DNA from: Actinomycetota bacterium
Lineage (GTDB): Bacteria; Actinomycetota; Acidimicrobiia; Acidimicrobiales; Ilumatobacteraceae
Direction: 5' to 3'
Length of the DNA: 64,000 bases
Assembly: GCA_016870775.1 (NCBI GenBank)
Contig: VGAK01000004.1
Coordinates: 36,022 to 100,021 of the forward strand
Below, one piece after another: positions 24,455-33,493 of the stretch (position 1 is its first letter; the number at the start of each line of letters is the position of its first letter). The notes beneath the pieces are model-generated. The model saw only the letters and a program-made list of their open reading frames with translations. It did no database searches and was not told where the DNA came from. Position numbers and translations under genes: made by a program.

Positions 24455-27334
24455 ATGACCGACTCTCCGTTCCCCCTCACCACCCCTCGTTTCGCCGAGG
24501 ATCACTTTGCGCTTCGTCACCTCGGATTGACCGACTCCGATCGCACCGAGATGCTCGCGGTGATCGGGTGCGACAGTGTCGAGGACCTGCTCGAGTCAGC
24601 CGTTCCCGACTCGATTCGAGAGCGCAGTCCCCTCTCGCTCCCCCCGCCCCTCGCCGAGCATGAGGTGCTCGACCGGCTCCGCGGCAAGTTCGAGGGTCTT
24701 CCCCGGCGCACGAGCATGATCGGGCAGGGGTACTACGGAACGATCACACCCCCCGTCATCCAGCGGAATGTGCTGGAGAATCCGGCGTGGTACACCGCCT
24801 ACACCCCGTACCAACCCGAGATCAGCCAGGGGCGACTCGAGGCACTCCTCAATTTCCAGACCATGGTCGCAGAGATCACGGGCCTGCCCCTCGCGAACGC
24901 GTCGCTGCTCGATGAGGCGACAGCCGTGGCTGAGGCGGTGACCATGGCCCACCGAATCTCCAAATCCCAGAGCAACACCGTCCTCGTGGATGTCGACATC
25001 CACCCCCAGATCCTCGCGGTTCTCGTCACGAGGTGCACGCCGCTCGGTATCGCAATAGAGACCGTGGCCTTCGACGAGATGACTCTCGGTGATCACTTCG
25101 CCGTCGTCGTCTCGTGGCCCGGATCGTCCGGGCGCCTCCACCGTCCGGATGCGGTGCAAGCCATTGTTGACAGTGCGCACCGCAACGGCGCGGTGGCGAT
25201 CGCAGTGACCGACCTCCTCGCGTGCACGCTCATCGTCCCGCCGGGTCAACTCGGTTTCGACGTCTGTGTCGGGTCGTCGCAACGATTCGGTGTCCCAATG
25301 GGATATGGGGGACCCCACGCCGCCTTCATGTCGACCCGCGAGGAGCACGCACGCTCCCTCCCGGGACGTCTCGTGGGGGTCAGCACCGACACTGCGGGTC
25401 GGCCCGCGCTCCGGCTCGCCCTGCAGACTCGGGAACAGCACATCCGGCGCGAGAAGGCCACCTCAAACATCTGCACGGCTCAGGTGCTCTTGGCGAACAT
25501 GGCCGGCTTCTACGGCGTGTGGCACGGCCCCGAAGGCCTCCGGGCGATCGCCACCCGAGTCCACTCACTGGCGGCCCGTGCCGCGTCTGCGATCCGGGCG
25601 GCCGGCGCGCTGCTCGATGCTGACATGTTCTTCGACACCGTCACGGTGCGGGTGTCCGATGCCCTGGCCACGGTCGAGGCCGCGAGAGCGGCGGGAGTCA
25701 ACATCCGCTGTCTCGATGGCGGGCGCGTCAGCTTGAGCGTGGACGAGACGACCAACGAAGCACGGCTCGAGGTCCTGCTCGCAGCACTCGGATGGGGGCC
25801 GTTGGCAGCCACCGCGGAACCGCGGTTGGCCGGGTGTCTGAGGACAGATGAGTTCATGTCACAGTCTGTGTTCACGCGTCATCGGACCGAACACGAGATG
25901 CTCCGCTACATCCGGCGCCTCTCAGATCGCGACCTCGCATTGGATCGGACGATGATCCCGCTCGGATCCTGCACGATGAAATTGAACGCCACCACCGAGA
26001 TGCTGCCCGTCACGTGGCCCGAGTTCGCGGGACTGCACCCCTACGTCCCCGACGACGAGAGCGCCGGGATGCGTGCCGTCGCCGAAGAGTTGTGCTCTTG
26101 GTTGTGCGAGATCACCGGCTACGACGCCGTCAGCCTGCAACCAAATGCGGGGTCACAGGGCGAGTTCGCGGGACTGCTCGCGATCGCCGCATGGCACCGT
26201 TCGAGGGGTAACCCCGGCAGAAACATCTGCCTCATCCCCGAGAGCGCGCACGGGACGAATGCTGCGAGCGCGGTGATGGCGGGAATGCGGGTGGTCGTGG
26301 TGCGTTGCGATGCCGATGGCAATGTGGATGAAGCCGATCTCGCGGACAAGGTGGGGGCGGCCGGCGACGGTCTCGCGGCGTTGATGGTCACGTATCCGTC
26401 GACCCATGGAGTCTTCGAGGAATCCATCGGGCGCATGTGCGCCCTGATCCATGACCACGGTGGTCAGGTGTACGTCGATGGCGCGAATCTCAACGCACTC
26501 GTCGGAACCGCCAAGCCGGGACGTTTCGGAGCCGACGTGAGCCATCTCAACCTCCACAAGACCTTCTGCATCCCCCATGGCGGAGGTGGCCCCGGCGTGG
26601 GCCCTGTCGCGGTGCGCTCCCATTTGGCGCCGTTCCTGCCCTCCCATCCCCTCTCCCCCGGGGGTCAGGTCGGACCCGTGTCGGCAGCGCCCCTCGGGTC
26701 AGCCGGGATCATCGCGATTCCATGGGTCTACATCTCGATGATGGGCGCCCACGGTCTCCTTCAGGCGACGGCCGACGCGATCCTGGCAGCCAATTACGTC
26801 GCGGCACGGCTCGAGGCGCACTTCCCCGTGCTCTACCGCGGTCGCACCGGGCGCGTCGCGCACGAGTGCATTCTCGACGTCGGTCGGGTCGTCAAGGAGG
26901 CGGGCCTGTCCATCGACGATGTCGCCAAGCGTCTCATGGATTTCGGGATCCATGCCCCGACCATGAGTTTCCCGGTCGCGAACACCTTGATGGTCGAGCC
27001 GACCGAGAGTGAGTCGCTCGCTGAGATCGACCGCTTCTGTGAGGCGATGACGGTGATTCGAGATGAAATTGCCGAGGTCGCATCGGGTCACGTCCAGGTG
27101 GCCGAGTCGGTCTTGCGCAACGCTCCCCACACCGTCGAGGACGTTGTGGCCGACTGGGAGCGCCCCTACAGCCGCGAACAAGCGTTGTTCCCCCTTGCGA
27201 GGCTTCGGACGAGGGGCTACTACCCGCCCGTCTCGCGGGTCGACGCCGTGCAGGGTGACCGCAATCTGGTCTGCACCTGTGCCCCCATCGAGGAATACGC
27301 CGTGACCCTCGGTGCGGATACCGTGTCGGCATGA
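24455..27334 (+). CDS. gcvP: Glycine dehydrogenase (decarboxylating), P protein
   Basis: 959-residue P protein, the PLP-dependent decarboxylase of the glycine cleavage system, which passes the aminomethyl group to lipoylated GcvH. It is the fused form: an N-terminal half that keeps the fold ([31 protein letters not shown]) and a C-terminal catalytic half with the Schiff-base Lys at about 702 in [28 protein letters not shown] is also typical. It follows the tandem glycine riboswitch. The stop overlaps the next ORF (ATGA). gcvT and gcvH are on the opposite strand downstream. Confidence 0.97.
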   Translation: MTDSPFPLTTPRFAEDHFALRHLGLTDSDRTEMLAVIGCDSVEDLLESAVPDSIRERSPLSLPPPLAEHEVLDRLRGKFEGLPRRTSMIGQGYYGTITPPVIQRNVLENPAWYTAYTPYQPEISQGRLEALLNFQTMVAEITGLPLANASLLDEATAVAEAVTMAHRISKSQSNTVLVDVDIHPQILAVLVTRCTPLGIAIETVAFDEMTLGDHFAVVVSWPGSSGRLHRPDAVQAIVDSAHRNGAVAIAVTDLLACTLIVPPGQLGFDVCVGSSQRFGVPMGYGGPHAAFMSTREEHARSLPGRLVGVSTDTAGRPALRLALQTREQHIRREKATSNICTAQVLLANMAGFYGVWHGPEGLRAIATRVHSLAARAASAIRAAGALLDADMFFDTVTVRVSDALATVEAARAAGVNIRCLDGGRVSLSVDETTNEARLEVLLAALGWGPLAATAEPRLAGCLRTDEFMSQSVFTRHRTEHEMLRYIRRLSDRDLALDRTMIPLGSCTMKLNATTEMLPVTWPEFAGLHPYVPDDESAGMRAVAEELCSWLCEITGYDAVSLQPNAGSQGEFAGLLAIAAWHRSRGNPGRNICLIPESAHGTNAASAVMAGMRVVVVRCDADGNVDEADLADKVGAAGDGLAALMVTYPSTHGVFEESIGRMCALIHDHGGQVYVDGANLNALVGTAKPGRFGADVSHLNLHKTFCIPHGGGGPGVGPVAVRSHLAPFLPSHPLSPGGQVGPVSAAPLGSAGIIAIPWVYISMMGAHGLLQATADAILAANYVAARLEAHFPVLYRGRTGRVAHECILDVGRVVKEAGLSIDDVAKRLMDFGIHAPTMSFPVANTLMVEPTESESLAEIDRFCEAMTVIRDEIAEVASGHVQVAESVLRNAPHTVEDVVADWERPYSREQALFPLARLRTRGYYPPVSRVDAVQGDRNLVCTCAPIEEYAVTLGADTVSA

Positions 27335-27783
27335 CCACTGGGGAGCCCGCGGACGCAGCGGCGAACTCCGCGCACGCCGTCCCCCCCGGTTCGGGTGGGT
27401 CAACGAATCCGATCGAGCAGTTGTTTGGGCTGCTCACGCTCGTCGACCCCGTCGAGATGGTGGGCAAGGCCATCGACACCTCGCGACGAACCACCGAGGC
27501 GATGCTTGCCGTCCTGGAGAACTTCGCGGGCACGCTCGAGAACCTGAATCGCACCACCACGCGGGTCAATGCGCTCCTTGACGACGTCGAGGAGCCGCTT
27601 CGTCGGGTGATGCCCCAAGTGGGGGCGGCAATGAACGCGATGGCGGCGATGGGCGAGGTCGCGGCGCAGATGGGTGAGATCACCAAGCGCCTCGGTCCGT
27701 TGACCACGCTCGCTGAGAATGCTGGGGGACTCTTTGGCCTCAGGCCGAACCGGAACCCCTCGACTTCCTCACGAACGGAGTAG
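27331..27783 (+). CDS. Hypothetical helical protein following gcvP
   Basis: 150 residues. After a disordered Ala/Gly-rich start, residues 27-135 form long amphipathic helices ([55 protein letters not shown]) with repeated heptads, as in phasin-like or apolipoprotein-like coiled proteins. No enzymatic motif is seen. The ATG overlaps the gcvP stop by 4 nt, so it is under the glycine riboswitch as well. It overlaps the 3' end of gcvT by 44 bp on the other strand. Confidence 0.7.
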   Translation: MTTGEPADAAANSAHAVPPGSGGSTNPIEQLFGLLTLVDPVEMVGKAIDTSRRTTEAMLAVLENFAGTLENLNRTTTRVNALLDDVEEPLRRVMPQVGAAMNAMAAMGEVAAQMGEITKRLGPLTTLAENAGGLFGLRPNRNPSTSSRTE

Positions 27784-28807
27784 CGCACACCTCTGCGGGC
27801 AGCAAAGTTCCGCGCACATCGACCTCGACTGGATCCCCCATCCTGGTGTGAGGCGCCAGGAATGCAAGCGCGATGCAATGCCCGAGAGTCGGCGAGAAGT
27901 TGCCGCTCGTGACCGTCCCGCTCGATCGACCTCCACTCAGCACATGGTTGCCGTCGCGGGCCGGGCGTCGCCCGTCGATCCGCAGGCCCCTCAACAGCCG
28001 ATGTGGTCCCCTCAGGCGCTCGGCCATGAGGGCGTCGCGTCCCCGAAACACGCCCTTGTCCCAGGCCACGACCCACGACAAACCCGCTTGGAGGGGCGTG
28101 ATTCCCTCCCCCAACTCGCGACCGTGCAGGGGGAGCGCCGCCTCGAGCCTGAGGGTGTCACGGGCACCCAGACCCGCCGGTGTCGCGCCCGCTGAGGCGA
28201 GTGCATCCCAGATCTCGGCGGCCCCGGACGACGGAACAGCGATCTCCACGCCGTCCTCCCCGGTGTATCCGGTCCCGGCAACTGTGCACGGCACACCCAT
28301 GATCTCCACCCGTGCCACGGCGAATCGCCCCACCGTGGCGGCTTGGCTCGAGACATCGGCGACGACACGTCGACAACCCGGACCCTGGACGGCGATGACT
28401 GCCCGGGTGGGCGTCGTGTCGTGTCCCCCGATCGCAGAAACGACGCGATCAGTGTTCGACGCGTTCGGCATCACATCGAAGACCTCATCCGCAGTCCACC
28501 ACACGATGATGTCATCGAGAACCGACCCGTCATCATCGAGCAGGTGGGTGTACTGGGCTCGTCCGGGAGAGATCTTGCGCAGATCGTTCGTGAAGGCTGA
28601 CTGCAGTGCGGCGAATGCACCGGCACCCTCGACCCGCACGGTGCCCAGGTGCGACACGTCGAACATCGCGGTGGCATTCCTGCAGGCCGCATGCTCGGCG
28701 AGGGTTCCACCCTGGTACGCCAGTGGCATCTCCCATCCACCGAACCCGACCATCTTGGCACCCTGCGACCGGTGTCGGTCATCCAGGGGTGAGAGCCTCG
28801 GGCTCAG
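27740..28807 (-). CDS. gcvT: Aminomethyltransferase (T protein) with probable CTG start
   Basis: 355 residues if begun at CTG 28807. GcvT transfers the methylene carbon from aminomethyl-lipoyl-GcvH to tetrahydrofolate. Conserved GAKMVGFGGWEMPLAY, MFDVSHLG, GYTGEDGVEI and LRLEAALPLHGREL are present. The first ATG in the frame (28753) falls inside the conserved N terminus; upstream codons read LSPLDDRHRSQGAK, the usual start of GcvT, but contain no ATG, GTG or TTG. CTG 28807 has an AAAGGA ribosome-binding site 9 nt before it and overlaps the merR stop (CTGA). Confidence 0.93.
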   Translation of the reverse strand: MSPRLSPLDDRHRSQGAKMVGFGGWEMPLAYQGGTLAEHAACRNATAMFDVSHLGTVRVEGAGAFAALQSAFTNDLRKISPGRAQYTHLLDDDGSVLDDIIVWWTADEVFDVMPNASNTDRVVSAIGGHDTTPTRAVIAVQGPGCRRVVADVSSQAATVGRFAVARVEIMGVPCTVAGTGYTGEDGVEIAVPSSGAAEIWDALASAGATPAGLGARDTLRLEAALPLHGRELGEGITPLQAGLSWVVAWDKGVFRGRDALMAERLRGPHRLLRGLRIDGRRPARDGNHVLSGGRSSGTVTSGNFSPTLGHCIALAFLAPHTRMGDPVEVDVRGTLLPAEVCATPFVRKSRGSGSA

Positions 28808-29280
28808 ACCGCGAGATCCTTTTCGTCCGCAGCGACATCGGGCGTCGTTGCGACGATGCCGCGGTCGACCTCGTCGCGAACACCGGACAACGGCAGGACG
28901 TTCAGGACGCCCTGACCGTGGCGGAGCACATCGAACAATTCGTCACCATCGCACAGGATCACCGAGGAACCGCTGATCACGATGGTTGCGGCGGAGATGT
29001 CGCTCGTGACGTGATCGCGCATGTAGTCGAAGACCCTCCTGATCGACTCGAGCCTGATCCCGGCATCCAGGAGGTCCTTGATCACGCGGAGCTCGAGCAG
29101 ATCGCGGTAGTTGTAACGACGACGACTGCCACTGCCCTGTGCATCGGCGGCCGTCGGGCGGACCAGATCGGTGCGCGCCCAATAGTCGAGTCGGCGGTAC
29201 GAGATGCCCGCGATGCGTGCGGCTTGGGTCCCACTGAATGTCTCAGCCCGCGACTCGCTCTGGTTCTGTCGGCTTGCCAT
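28804..29280 (-). CDS. MerR-family transcriptional regulator (second of two)
   Basis: 158 residues. The N-terminal winged helix reads FSGTQAARIAGISYRRLDYWARTDLVRP, followed by RRRYNYRDLLELRVIKDLLDAGI; the C-terminal part has no Cys metal site. The counterpart of the mycobacterial MerR next to gcvB and the DUF151 gene. ATG 29280 has the ribosome-binding site AGGAGAAG. A strong promoter and a palindrome lie just upstream, so it may regulate itself and the overlapping gcvT. Confidence 0.9.
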   Translation of the reverse strand: MASRQNQSESRAETFSGTQAARIAGISYRRLDYWARTDLVRPTAADAQGSGSRRRYNYRDLLELRVIKDLLDAGIRLESIRRVFDYMRDHVTSDISAATIVISGSSVILCDGDELFDVLRHGQGVLNVLPLSGVRDEVDRGIVATTPDVAADEKDLAV

Positions 29281-29314
29281 CGAAGGTCTTCTCCTGTCGC
29301 GCTCCACGCGGAAC

Positions 29315-29326
29315 TACACGGGTGTA
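29315..29326. promoter_or_regulatory. 12-bp palindrome TACACGGGTGTA at the merR-gcvT start site
   Basis: TACAC-GG-GTGTA is a perfect inverted repeat located where transcription from the adjacent minus-strand promoter should begin, a typical place for a repressor operator. Confidence 0.55.
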
Positions 29327-29328
29327 AG

Positions 29329-29357
29329 ACGTTAGGGGCCCAGCCCCGGTCCGTCAA
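29329..29357 (-). promoter_or_regulatory. Sigma70-like promoter of merR-gcvT
   Basis: On the minus strand TTGACG (29352-29357) and TAACGT (29329-29334) are separated by exactly 17 nt, one of the best -35/-10 pairs in the window. Confidence 0.65.
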
Positions 29358-29439
29358 CCCCCGGCGAATTCGTCGTTACGGGCGCCCGTGGGCCGAGGGG
29401 AGCCTGGCACCCGGACCGTGCCCCGACGACCACCGGTTG

Positions 29440-29940
29440 TCAGCTCTCGAAATCCTCGGGCGAAATGTTCTCGATGAAACTCTTGAATTCGTCGAGGATC
29501 TCCTCCGCATCGGTCTCGACCTCCTCCTCCGGGACCTCCTTGCCCTCGGCATCGAGGAGGTCCTCGAGGGCGTACAACGGACAGTGCGCGCGGAGAGCCA
29601 GTGCGATCCCGTCGGACGGACGACACGACACCGTCGTCTCCTCCCCCGTCGGTGAGGAGAGAACCAAATCGGCGAAGAAGGTGCCCGACACGACATGGGT
29701 GATCACCACCCGCACGATGTCCACGGCGAGTCGCTCGAGTGCGAGCACGAAGAGATCGTGAGTCATCGGCCGCGGTGTCGATTCTCCCTCGAGTGAGGTC
29801 TTGATCGCAGACGCCTCCGGCGCCCCGATGAAGATTTCCATCTCACGTCTCGGCGACTCGACTTCGCGCAGGGTCACCACCGGCATCCCCGCCATGCGGT
29901 CGATCCTGATCCCCCGCACGGAGAGCGACTTCATCGTCAT
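29440..29940 (-). CDS. DUF151 (bifunctional nuclease domain) protein
   Basis: 166 residues of the DUF151/BFN family: PVVTLREVESPRREMEIFIGAPEASAI, HDLFVLALERL and CRPSDGIALALRAHCPLYA, then an acidic tail. Plant members have nuclease activity, but in actinobacteria the role is unknown. Its ATG overlaps the upstream merR stop by 4 nt, so it belongs to the pgsA-gcvH-garA-merR unit. The same neighbour set is known from mycobacteria. Confidence 0.9.
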   Translation of the reverse strand: MTMKSLSVRGIRIDRMAGMPVVTLREVESPRREMEIFIGAPEASAIKTSLEGESTPRPMTHDLFVLALERLAVDIVRVVITHVVSGTFFADLVLSSPTGEETTVSCRPSDGIALALRAHCPLYALEDLLDAEGKEVPEEEVETDAEEILDEFKSFIENISPEDFES

Positions 29941-30761
29941 CGTTGCTCAGTCAACCGCGAAACCTCGCGCATCAGCAACGCCGAACGCAGGTCGGCGCCC
30001 AATTCGATGAACTCAGCGAGCATCGCGAGCGCTTCCTCGCGCGCTGCCGGGTTGCGTTGGCGCAGCAGCGGGAGGATGCGCTGCTCGAACAGGGTCAATT
30101 CCCGTTCGCTGGAGGATTTCCAGCCACGGAGATGTCGTACGTCGATCCCCATGTCGCGGAACCTGGCGGCCGTGCGCGCTATCTCGAACGAATGCGCATC
30201 GAAGAAGGTGGTGTCCCCCACCTCGTGGCCCCCGACGAAACCAGTCTTCTCGAGATCCCGGAGAAGCGCCGGATCGATCGATGTCCGTTTGATCAATTCA
30301 TCCCGCGGGATCGACTCTGTGTTCTCCGCGTGTCGCGACGCCTCGCGACGAGCAGCCTTGGCGGCCGCGGCGGGGGTGATGTCGCGGTCGGGCCGTGGAA
30401 TCCTGCCCGTCGGCACCCGGGGCACCGTCGCCCGGGCCGCGGGATGACCCGTGGTCGGCATGTCGGCCGGCATGTCCATGTCACGGCTGACATCGGTGCT
30501 GTCATCCATGATCTCACCGGAGTCGTCGAGTCGATTCTTGATGATGCGCAGCGGCAGGAAGTTCTGCCTCTGCTCCCTGAGGATGTACCTGAGGCGCTCG
30601 ACCTCTGATTCAGTGAACTTCCGATACCCCGACGGAGTCCGTTCGGGTTGGATCAGACCTTGGCTCTCGAGGAACCTGATCTTCGAGATGGTGACGTCGG
30701 GGAATTCCTCGAGCAGCAGGGCGAGGACCTCGCCGATCGAGTGGTACCCACGGTCCGTCAC
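29937..30761 (-). CDS. MerR-family transcriptional regulator with C-terminal extension (first of two)
   Basis: 274 residues. Winged-helix N terminus: YHSIGEVLALLLEEFPDVTISKIRFLESQGLIQPERTPSGYRKF, then a dimerising helix (VERLRYILREQR), a Pro/Arg-rich linker, and a second helical domain from about residue 145 (DELIKRTSIDPALLRDLEKTG) that looks like another MerR-type unit. GTG overlaps the garA stop (GTGA). Together with the second MerR gene it is a candidate regulator of glycine metabolism, by analogy of gene order only. Confidence 0.9.
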   Translation of the reverse strand: MTDRGYHSIGEVLALLLEEFPDVTISKIRFLESQGLIQPERTPSGYRKFTESEVERLRYILREQRQNFLPLRIIKNRLDDSGEIMDDSTDVSRDMDMPADMPTTGHPAARATVPRVPTGRIPRPDRDITPAAAAKAARREASRHAENTESIPRDELIKRTSIDPALLRDLEKTGFVGGHEVGDTTFFDAHSFEIARTAARFRDMGIDVRHLRGWKSSSERELTLFEQRILPLLRQRNPAAREEALAMLAEFIELGADLRSALLMREVSRLTEQR

Positions 30762-31252
30762 TTGGGGGCCTTCTCGAAGAAGACCAAATGGTATTTCCCG
30801 ATCTGCACCTCGTCACCCTGGGCGAGCTCGGCGGCGTCGACACGAGCTTGGTTCAGGTAAGTCCCGTTGAGCGAACCCTTGTCGCGCACCACATGACGAC
30901 CCTCGATGCGGATTATCTCGCTGTGGTGACGGGACACGGTGATGTCGTCGAGAACGATGTCGCTCTCTGCGCTCCGACCGATCGAGGTCGTTCCGAGCCC
31001 CAACACGAAATGTTCGCCCTCGTCCTCGCCGCTTCGCACCACCAGAATGGCCGTGCCGTGGGCCATGTCGCCGGTGTCCACGATCACGTCGTCGGCGGTG
31101 CCGAGTGCGTCATGGAGAGGATCGACCTTGGCGATCACGATGGTCCGGTCGTCGGCGGTGTCGAGCACGGTCCCGCACGAGGCACAGAACCTCGATACGG
31201 GCGGATTCCGGTGTCCACACCGGTTGCAAAAGACGTATGAGGCGCCGCTCAT
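30758..31252 (-). CDS. garA: GarA-like FHA-domain protein with N-terminal zinc ribbon
   Basis: 164 residues. The C-terminal half is a forkhead-associated domain (TSIGRSAESDIVLDD, VSRHHSEI, GSLNGTYLN) that binds phosphothreonine. In mycobacteria GarA controls the 2-oxoglutarate/glutamate node and is switched by phosphorylation of an N-terminal Thr motif. Here the N terminus is instead a zinc ribbon, CNRCGHRNPP...FCASCGTVL (Cys9, 12, 23, 26), and no ETTS motif is obvious, though Thr residues follow. ATG overlaps the gcvH stop. Name given by synteny and domain, so regulation may differ. Confidence 0.85.
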   Translation of the reverse strand: MSGASYVFCNRCGHRNPPVSRFCASCGTVLDTADDRTIVIAKVDPLHDALGTADDVIVDTGDMAHGTAILVVRSGEDEGEHFVLGLGTTSIGRSAESDIVLDDITVSRHHSEIIRIEGRHVVRDKGSLNGTYLNQARVDAAELAQGDEVQIGKYHLVFFEKAPK

Positions 31253-31626
31253 GCCCCGATGAGCCCTCTGTAGGCCTCGGCATCCATCAGTTCGGCCCCG
31301 GACATCTCGACGGCACTGAGCTCGCAGATCCAACCCTGCCCGTAGGGATCGCTGTTGAGCAACTCGGGGCGGTCACGGAGCATCTCGTTGACCGCCGAGA
31401 CCGTGCCCGCCACGGGCGCGTAGACATCGTTGACACTCTTGGTGCTCTCGATCTCGGAGAACGATTGGTTCGCCCCCACGACATCCCCCGGTGAGGGCAA
31501 TTGGATGAAGACGATGTCACCCAGGGCGTCCTGGGCATAATCGGTGATGCCCACCCGTACGGTGCCATCGACAACGGAGACCCATTCGTGGTCCTTGGTG
31601 TAGTGCAGATGGGCAGGGATGATCAC
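31249..31626 (-). CDS. gcvH: Glycine cleavage system H protein
   Basis: 125-residue lipoyl carrier that shuttles the aminomethyl group between GcvP, GcvT and lipoamide dehydrogenase. The lipoylated lysine is in EIESTKSVNDVYAPVAG, and YTKDHEWV plus GITDYAQDALGDIVFIQLP are the standard H-protein segments. GTG overlaps the pgsA-like stop (GTGA). It lies on the opposite strand from gcvP and is not under the riboswitch. Confidence 0.96.
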   Translation of the reverse strand: MIIPAHLHYTKDHEWVSVVDGTVRVGITDYAQDALGDIVFIQLPSPGDVVGANQSFSEIESTKSVNDVYAPVAGTVSAVNEMLRDRPELLNSDPYGQGWICELSAVEMSGAELMDAEAYRGLIGA

Positions 31627-32207
31627 TCGTCCAACGGTAGTGCGCCCCGGTCGCGACCTGTCGCCATGTGGGCACGCACGAGGGGCAGATACTCAAAGAA
31701 GGTCACCCACGACAGGGCCAAGCCCGGGATGCCGACGGCCCATCCGGCCCACGAAAAGACCGACCACCCACCGCCCACCGAACCCAGGGTGATCCACGGA
31801 ACCGAACACAACAGGGCAAAGGTCGCGGTCTTGCCTCGTCTCGTCACGTCGAATCGCTCCATTCCCAGCAGCGTCGCACCGACCATCAGGAGGGCGATCG
31901 ACGCCTCCCTCGCCACGATCGCAACACCGAACCAGACCGGAAAGGAGCCGTGCCACATCACCGCCACGATCCCCACCAGGAACACGAGCCTGTCGGCCAC
32001 CGGATCGAGGATCTTGCCGAGCTCACTCACCTGGTTGAAGCGCCGCGCAACCCAACCGTCGACCCAGTCCGTCGCGCCAAGGAAGCCCAAGAAGAAACTT
32101 GCCGCCACCACCCTGTCATCGAACAGGAGCACGACGAACCACGGCAGCAACGCCAGTCGAACGAGCGTGATCAGATTCGGCAACGTGAAAGCCCCGCGCC
32201 ACAGCAC
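31623..32207 (-). CDS. CDP-alcohol phosphatidyltransferase (PgsA-like)
   Basis: 194-residue integral membrane enzyme of phospholipid synthesis. The signature DG-x2-AR-x8-G-x3-D-x3-D is intact in DWVDGWVARRFNQVSELGKILDPVAD. N-terminal TLPNLITLVRLALLPW matches phosphatidylglycerolphosphate synthase-like members, as does synteny with mycobacterial pgsA2. GTG 32207 is chosen because TACCCT lies 7 nt before it; the longer track ORF overlaps the divergent SDR promoter. It heads the gcvH-garA-merR-DUF151 unit. Confidence 0.9.
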   Translation of the reverse strand: MLWRGAFTLPNLITLVRLALLPWFVVLLFDDRVVAASFFLGFLGATDWVDGWVARRFNQVSELGKILDPVADRLVFLVGIVAVMWHGSFPVWFGVAIVAREASIALLMVGATLLGMERFDVTRRGKTATFALLCSVPWITLGSVGGGWSVFSWAGWAVGIPGLALSWVTFFEYLPLVRAHMATGRDRGALPLDE

Positions 32208-32214
32208 GACACGA

Positions 32215-32220
32215 AGGGTA
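32215..32220 (-). promoter_or_regulatory. -10 element (TACCCT) of the pgsA-like gene
   Basis: TACCCT on the minus strand, 7 nt before GTG 32207. Confidence 0.6.
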
Positions 32221-32267
32221 GTTCCACCCGGCAACACCACGGTGGCCCGCCCGCCGGCCGTCCCCAG

Positions 32268-32273
32268 TAGTTT
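32268..32273 (+). promoter_or_regulatory. -10 element (TAGTTT) of the SDR gene
   Basis: TAGTTT is 6 nt before ATG 32280. Confidence 0.6.
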
Positions 32274-32279
32274 TTGCCC

Positions 32280-33092
32280 ATGGCTGGGGCACTCGAGGGA
32301 CAAGTCGCATTCATCACCGGCGCCGGCTCCGGCCTCGGCGAAGCAGCCGCGAGGCGCCTAGCCGCCGACGGGGCGATCATCGTCGTGAACGACCTCGACG
32401 GCGGCAGGGCGGCGAGGGTCGCCGAGTCAGTCGGAGGACTCGCTTTCGTGTTCGATGTGGCTGACGCACAAGCGTTCGATGCGGCCGTTGACGAAGCGGT
32501 GCGTCAACTCGGTCGACTGGACATCATGGTGAACAACGCCGGTGTCGCGCCGCGAGATGTGTCCTCCAAGACGGATCGTCAGATCAAGAACACGGTGCTG
32601 CGCGCCGAGGGTCGGATCGACGAGATGGTGCCGATGAACCATCTGATCGACCTCTCGGACGAAGAATGGGACCGAATGTTGAGGATCCATCTCCACGGAG
32701 CATTCCACGGTTGCCGCGCCGCCCTGCGCCACATGCAACCCGCTCGACGCGGCAGAATCGTGAACATCTCCTCGGTCCTCGGTCTCCAACCGTCGGCCGG
32801 CGCCCCGCATTATTCGGTCGCCAAGGCCGGCATCATCGCACTCACAAGAGCAGTGGCGAGCGAGGTCGCCGCCCTCGGGATCAATGTGAACGCGATCTGC
32901 CCCGGCTACATCGACACCCCCCTCCTCACACCGTTCAGCGAGATCCTGAGGGCAGCGATCGTGACCCGCATCGGCAAGGGACGGATGGGGCGACCAGAGG
33001 AACTCGCCGAGATGGTTCGATTCCTCGTCGGGCCCGAGTCGACCTACTGCACCGGGGATGTCTTCAGCGTGTCGGGTGGGTACATGGGATGA
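32280..33092 (+). CDS. Short-chain dehydrogenase/reductase
   Basis: 270-residue classical SDR. NAD(P) binding GAGSGLGEAAARR, NNAG, and the catalytic Ser/Tyr/Lys in SSVLGLQPSAGAPHYSVAKAG are present; the Asp in VVNDLD suggests NAD preference. An insertion around residues 100-120 (PRDVSSKTDRQIKNTVLRAEG) is unusual in length. The TTG at 32274 in the track is not needed; ATG 32280 follows TAGTTT by 6 nt. The stop overlaps the HIT gene. Confidence 0.92.
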   Translation: MAGALEGQVAFITGAGSGLGEAAARRLAADGAIIVVNDLDGGRAARVAESVGGLAFVFDVADAQAFDAAVDEAVRQLGRLDIMVNNAGVAPRDVSSKTDRQIKNTVLRAEGRIDEMVPMNHLIDLSDEEWDRMLRIHLHGAFHGCRAALRHMQPARRGRIVNISSVLGLQPSAGAPHYSVAKAGIIALTRAVASEVAALGINVNAICPGYIDTPLLTPFSEILRAAIVTRIGKGRMGRPEELAEMVRFLVGPESTYCTGDVFSVSGGYMG

Positions 33093-33484
33093 CCACGATC
33101 TTCACCAGGATCATCAGGGGCGAGATACCGGGCACATTCGTCCACCGGGATGACCTCTGCGTTGCCTTCATGACGATCAACCCCATATCGGACGGTCATC
33201 TGTTGGTCGTTCCCGTGAGCGAGGTCGACCAGTGGACCGACCTTCCAGCTGACCTCGCTGCGCATCTCTTCGCCGTGTCCCACCGCATTGCGGGAGCAGT
33301 GAAGACGGCCTTCGAGTGTGAGCGCGTGGGCCTCATCATCGCCGGGTTCGAGGTGGACCACTGCCACATTCATGTGATCCCGGCCCGTTCCATGGCTGAC
33401 CTCAACTTCGCGAACGCCGCGACCTCGGTCCCACGCGAGACACTCGAGTCGAATGCAAATCGGATACGAGCAGCACTCGATTGA
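33089..33484 (+). CDS. HIT-family nucleotide hydrolase
   Basis: 131-residue histidine triad protein. FTRIIRGEIPGTFVHRDDLCVAFM is the typical N terminus and DHCHIHVIP is the HxHxH catalytic motif. Such proteins hydrolyse adenosine monophosphoramidates or dinucleoside polyphosphates. ATG overlaps the SDR stop; the long ORF in the track covering both is a shadow of the SDR in another frame. Confidence 0.93.
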   Translation: MTTIFTRIIRGEIPGTFVHRDDLCVAFMTINPISDGHLLVVPVSEVDQWTDLPADLAAHLFAVSHRIAGAVKTAFECERVGLIIAGFEVDHCHIHVIPARSMADLNFANAATSVPRETLESNANRIRAALD

Positions 33485-33493
33485 CCTGGCCGA

